Positions 5,834 through 5,857 of a DNA stretch of 5,857 nt are shown here, piece by piece. The translations under genes and the position numbers were made by a program. This stretch comes from CAZDVQ01 sp964508975 (lineage in GTDB: Bacteria; Bacteroidota; Bacteroidia; Chitinophagales; Saprospiraceae), in contig CAZDVQ010000105.1 in the NCBI GenBank assembly GCA_964508975.1, positions 1 to 5,857 on the forward strand, in the 5' to 3' direction. The notes under the pieces are model-generated. The model had not been told where the DNA came from. It ran no database searches and saw only the letters and a program-made list of their open reading frames with translations. The first letter of the stretch is position 1. Each line of letters opens with the position of its first letter.

Positions 5834-5857
5834 AGCTCATGCCTTGCTATAAATATT

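Overview
The window looks like a chromosomal segment of a Bacteroidota bacterium. Three things point there: a large exported protein ending in the gliding-motility-associated (CHU_C / type B) sorting domain used by the type IX secretion system (T9SS); a TTG / TAnnTTTG promoter of the kind read by the Bacteroidota primary sigma factor; and A-rich start contexts with no Shine-Dalgarno sequence. I cannot name the genus.

Layout. Bases 1-374 are non-coding. They hold a strongly structured multi-hairpin element (about 52-210), a short 16-bp tandem repeat and a good intrinsic terminator (319-354) for the gene to its right. The minus strand then carries a two-gene unit: an upstream gene for a small exported protein of unknown function (4473-4889), followed after 51 bp by a 1348-residue modular surface protein (375-4421). 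The large protein has a signal peptide, CUB-like domain, P-domain, a nidogen-like beta-sandwich, three Cys-bearing fibronectin type III modules, a SprB-type repeat, a PKD-like module and the T9SS sorting domain. It has no recognisable catalytic domain, so an adhesin or surface-matrix role is the best guess. A divergent intergenic region (4890-5256) separates this unit from a plus-strand gene for a single-domain STAS protein of the anti-sigma-factor-antagonist type (5257-5634). The STAS promoter (5059-5091) lies about 165 bp upstream of the start codon, and a second multi-hairpin element sits in the implied leader. Bases 5635-5857 contain a 38-bp near-perfect palindrome, a copy of a 20-bp sequence that also occurs in opposite orientation near the left end, and a third structured GC-rich element.

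How it fits together. The two minus-strand genes are probably co-transcribed and both products leave the cytoplasm. The STAS gene is a separate regulatory unit, and nothing in the window links it functionally to the surface protein. I do not see a defence system, mobile-element gene, CRISPR array or RNA gene. The least conventional content is non-coding: two related multi-hairpin elements in opposite orientation, one inside a gene's leader, and a perfect 20-bp inverted repeat enclosing all three genes.
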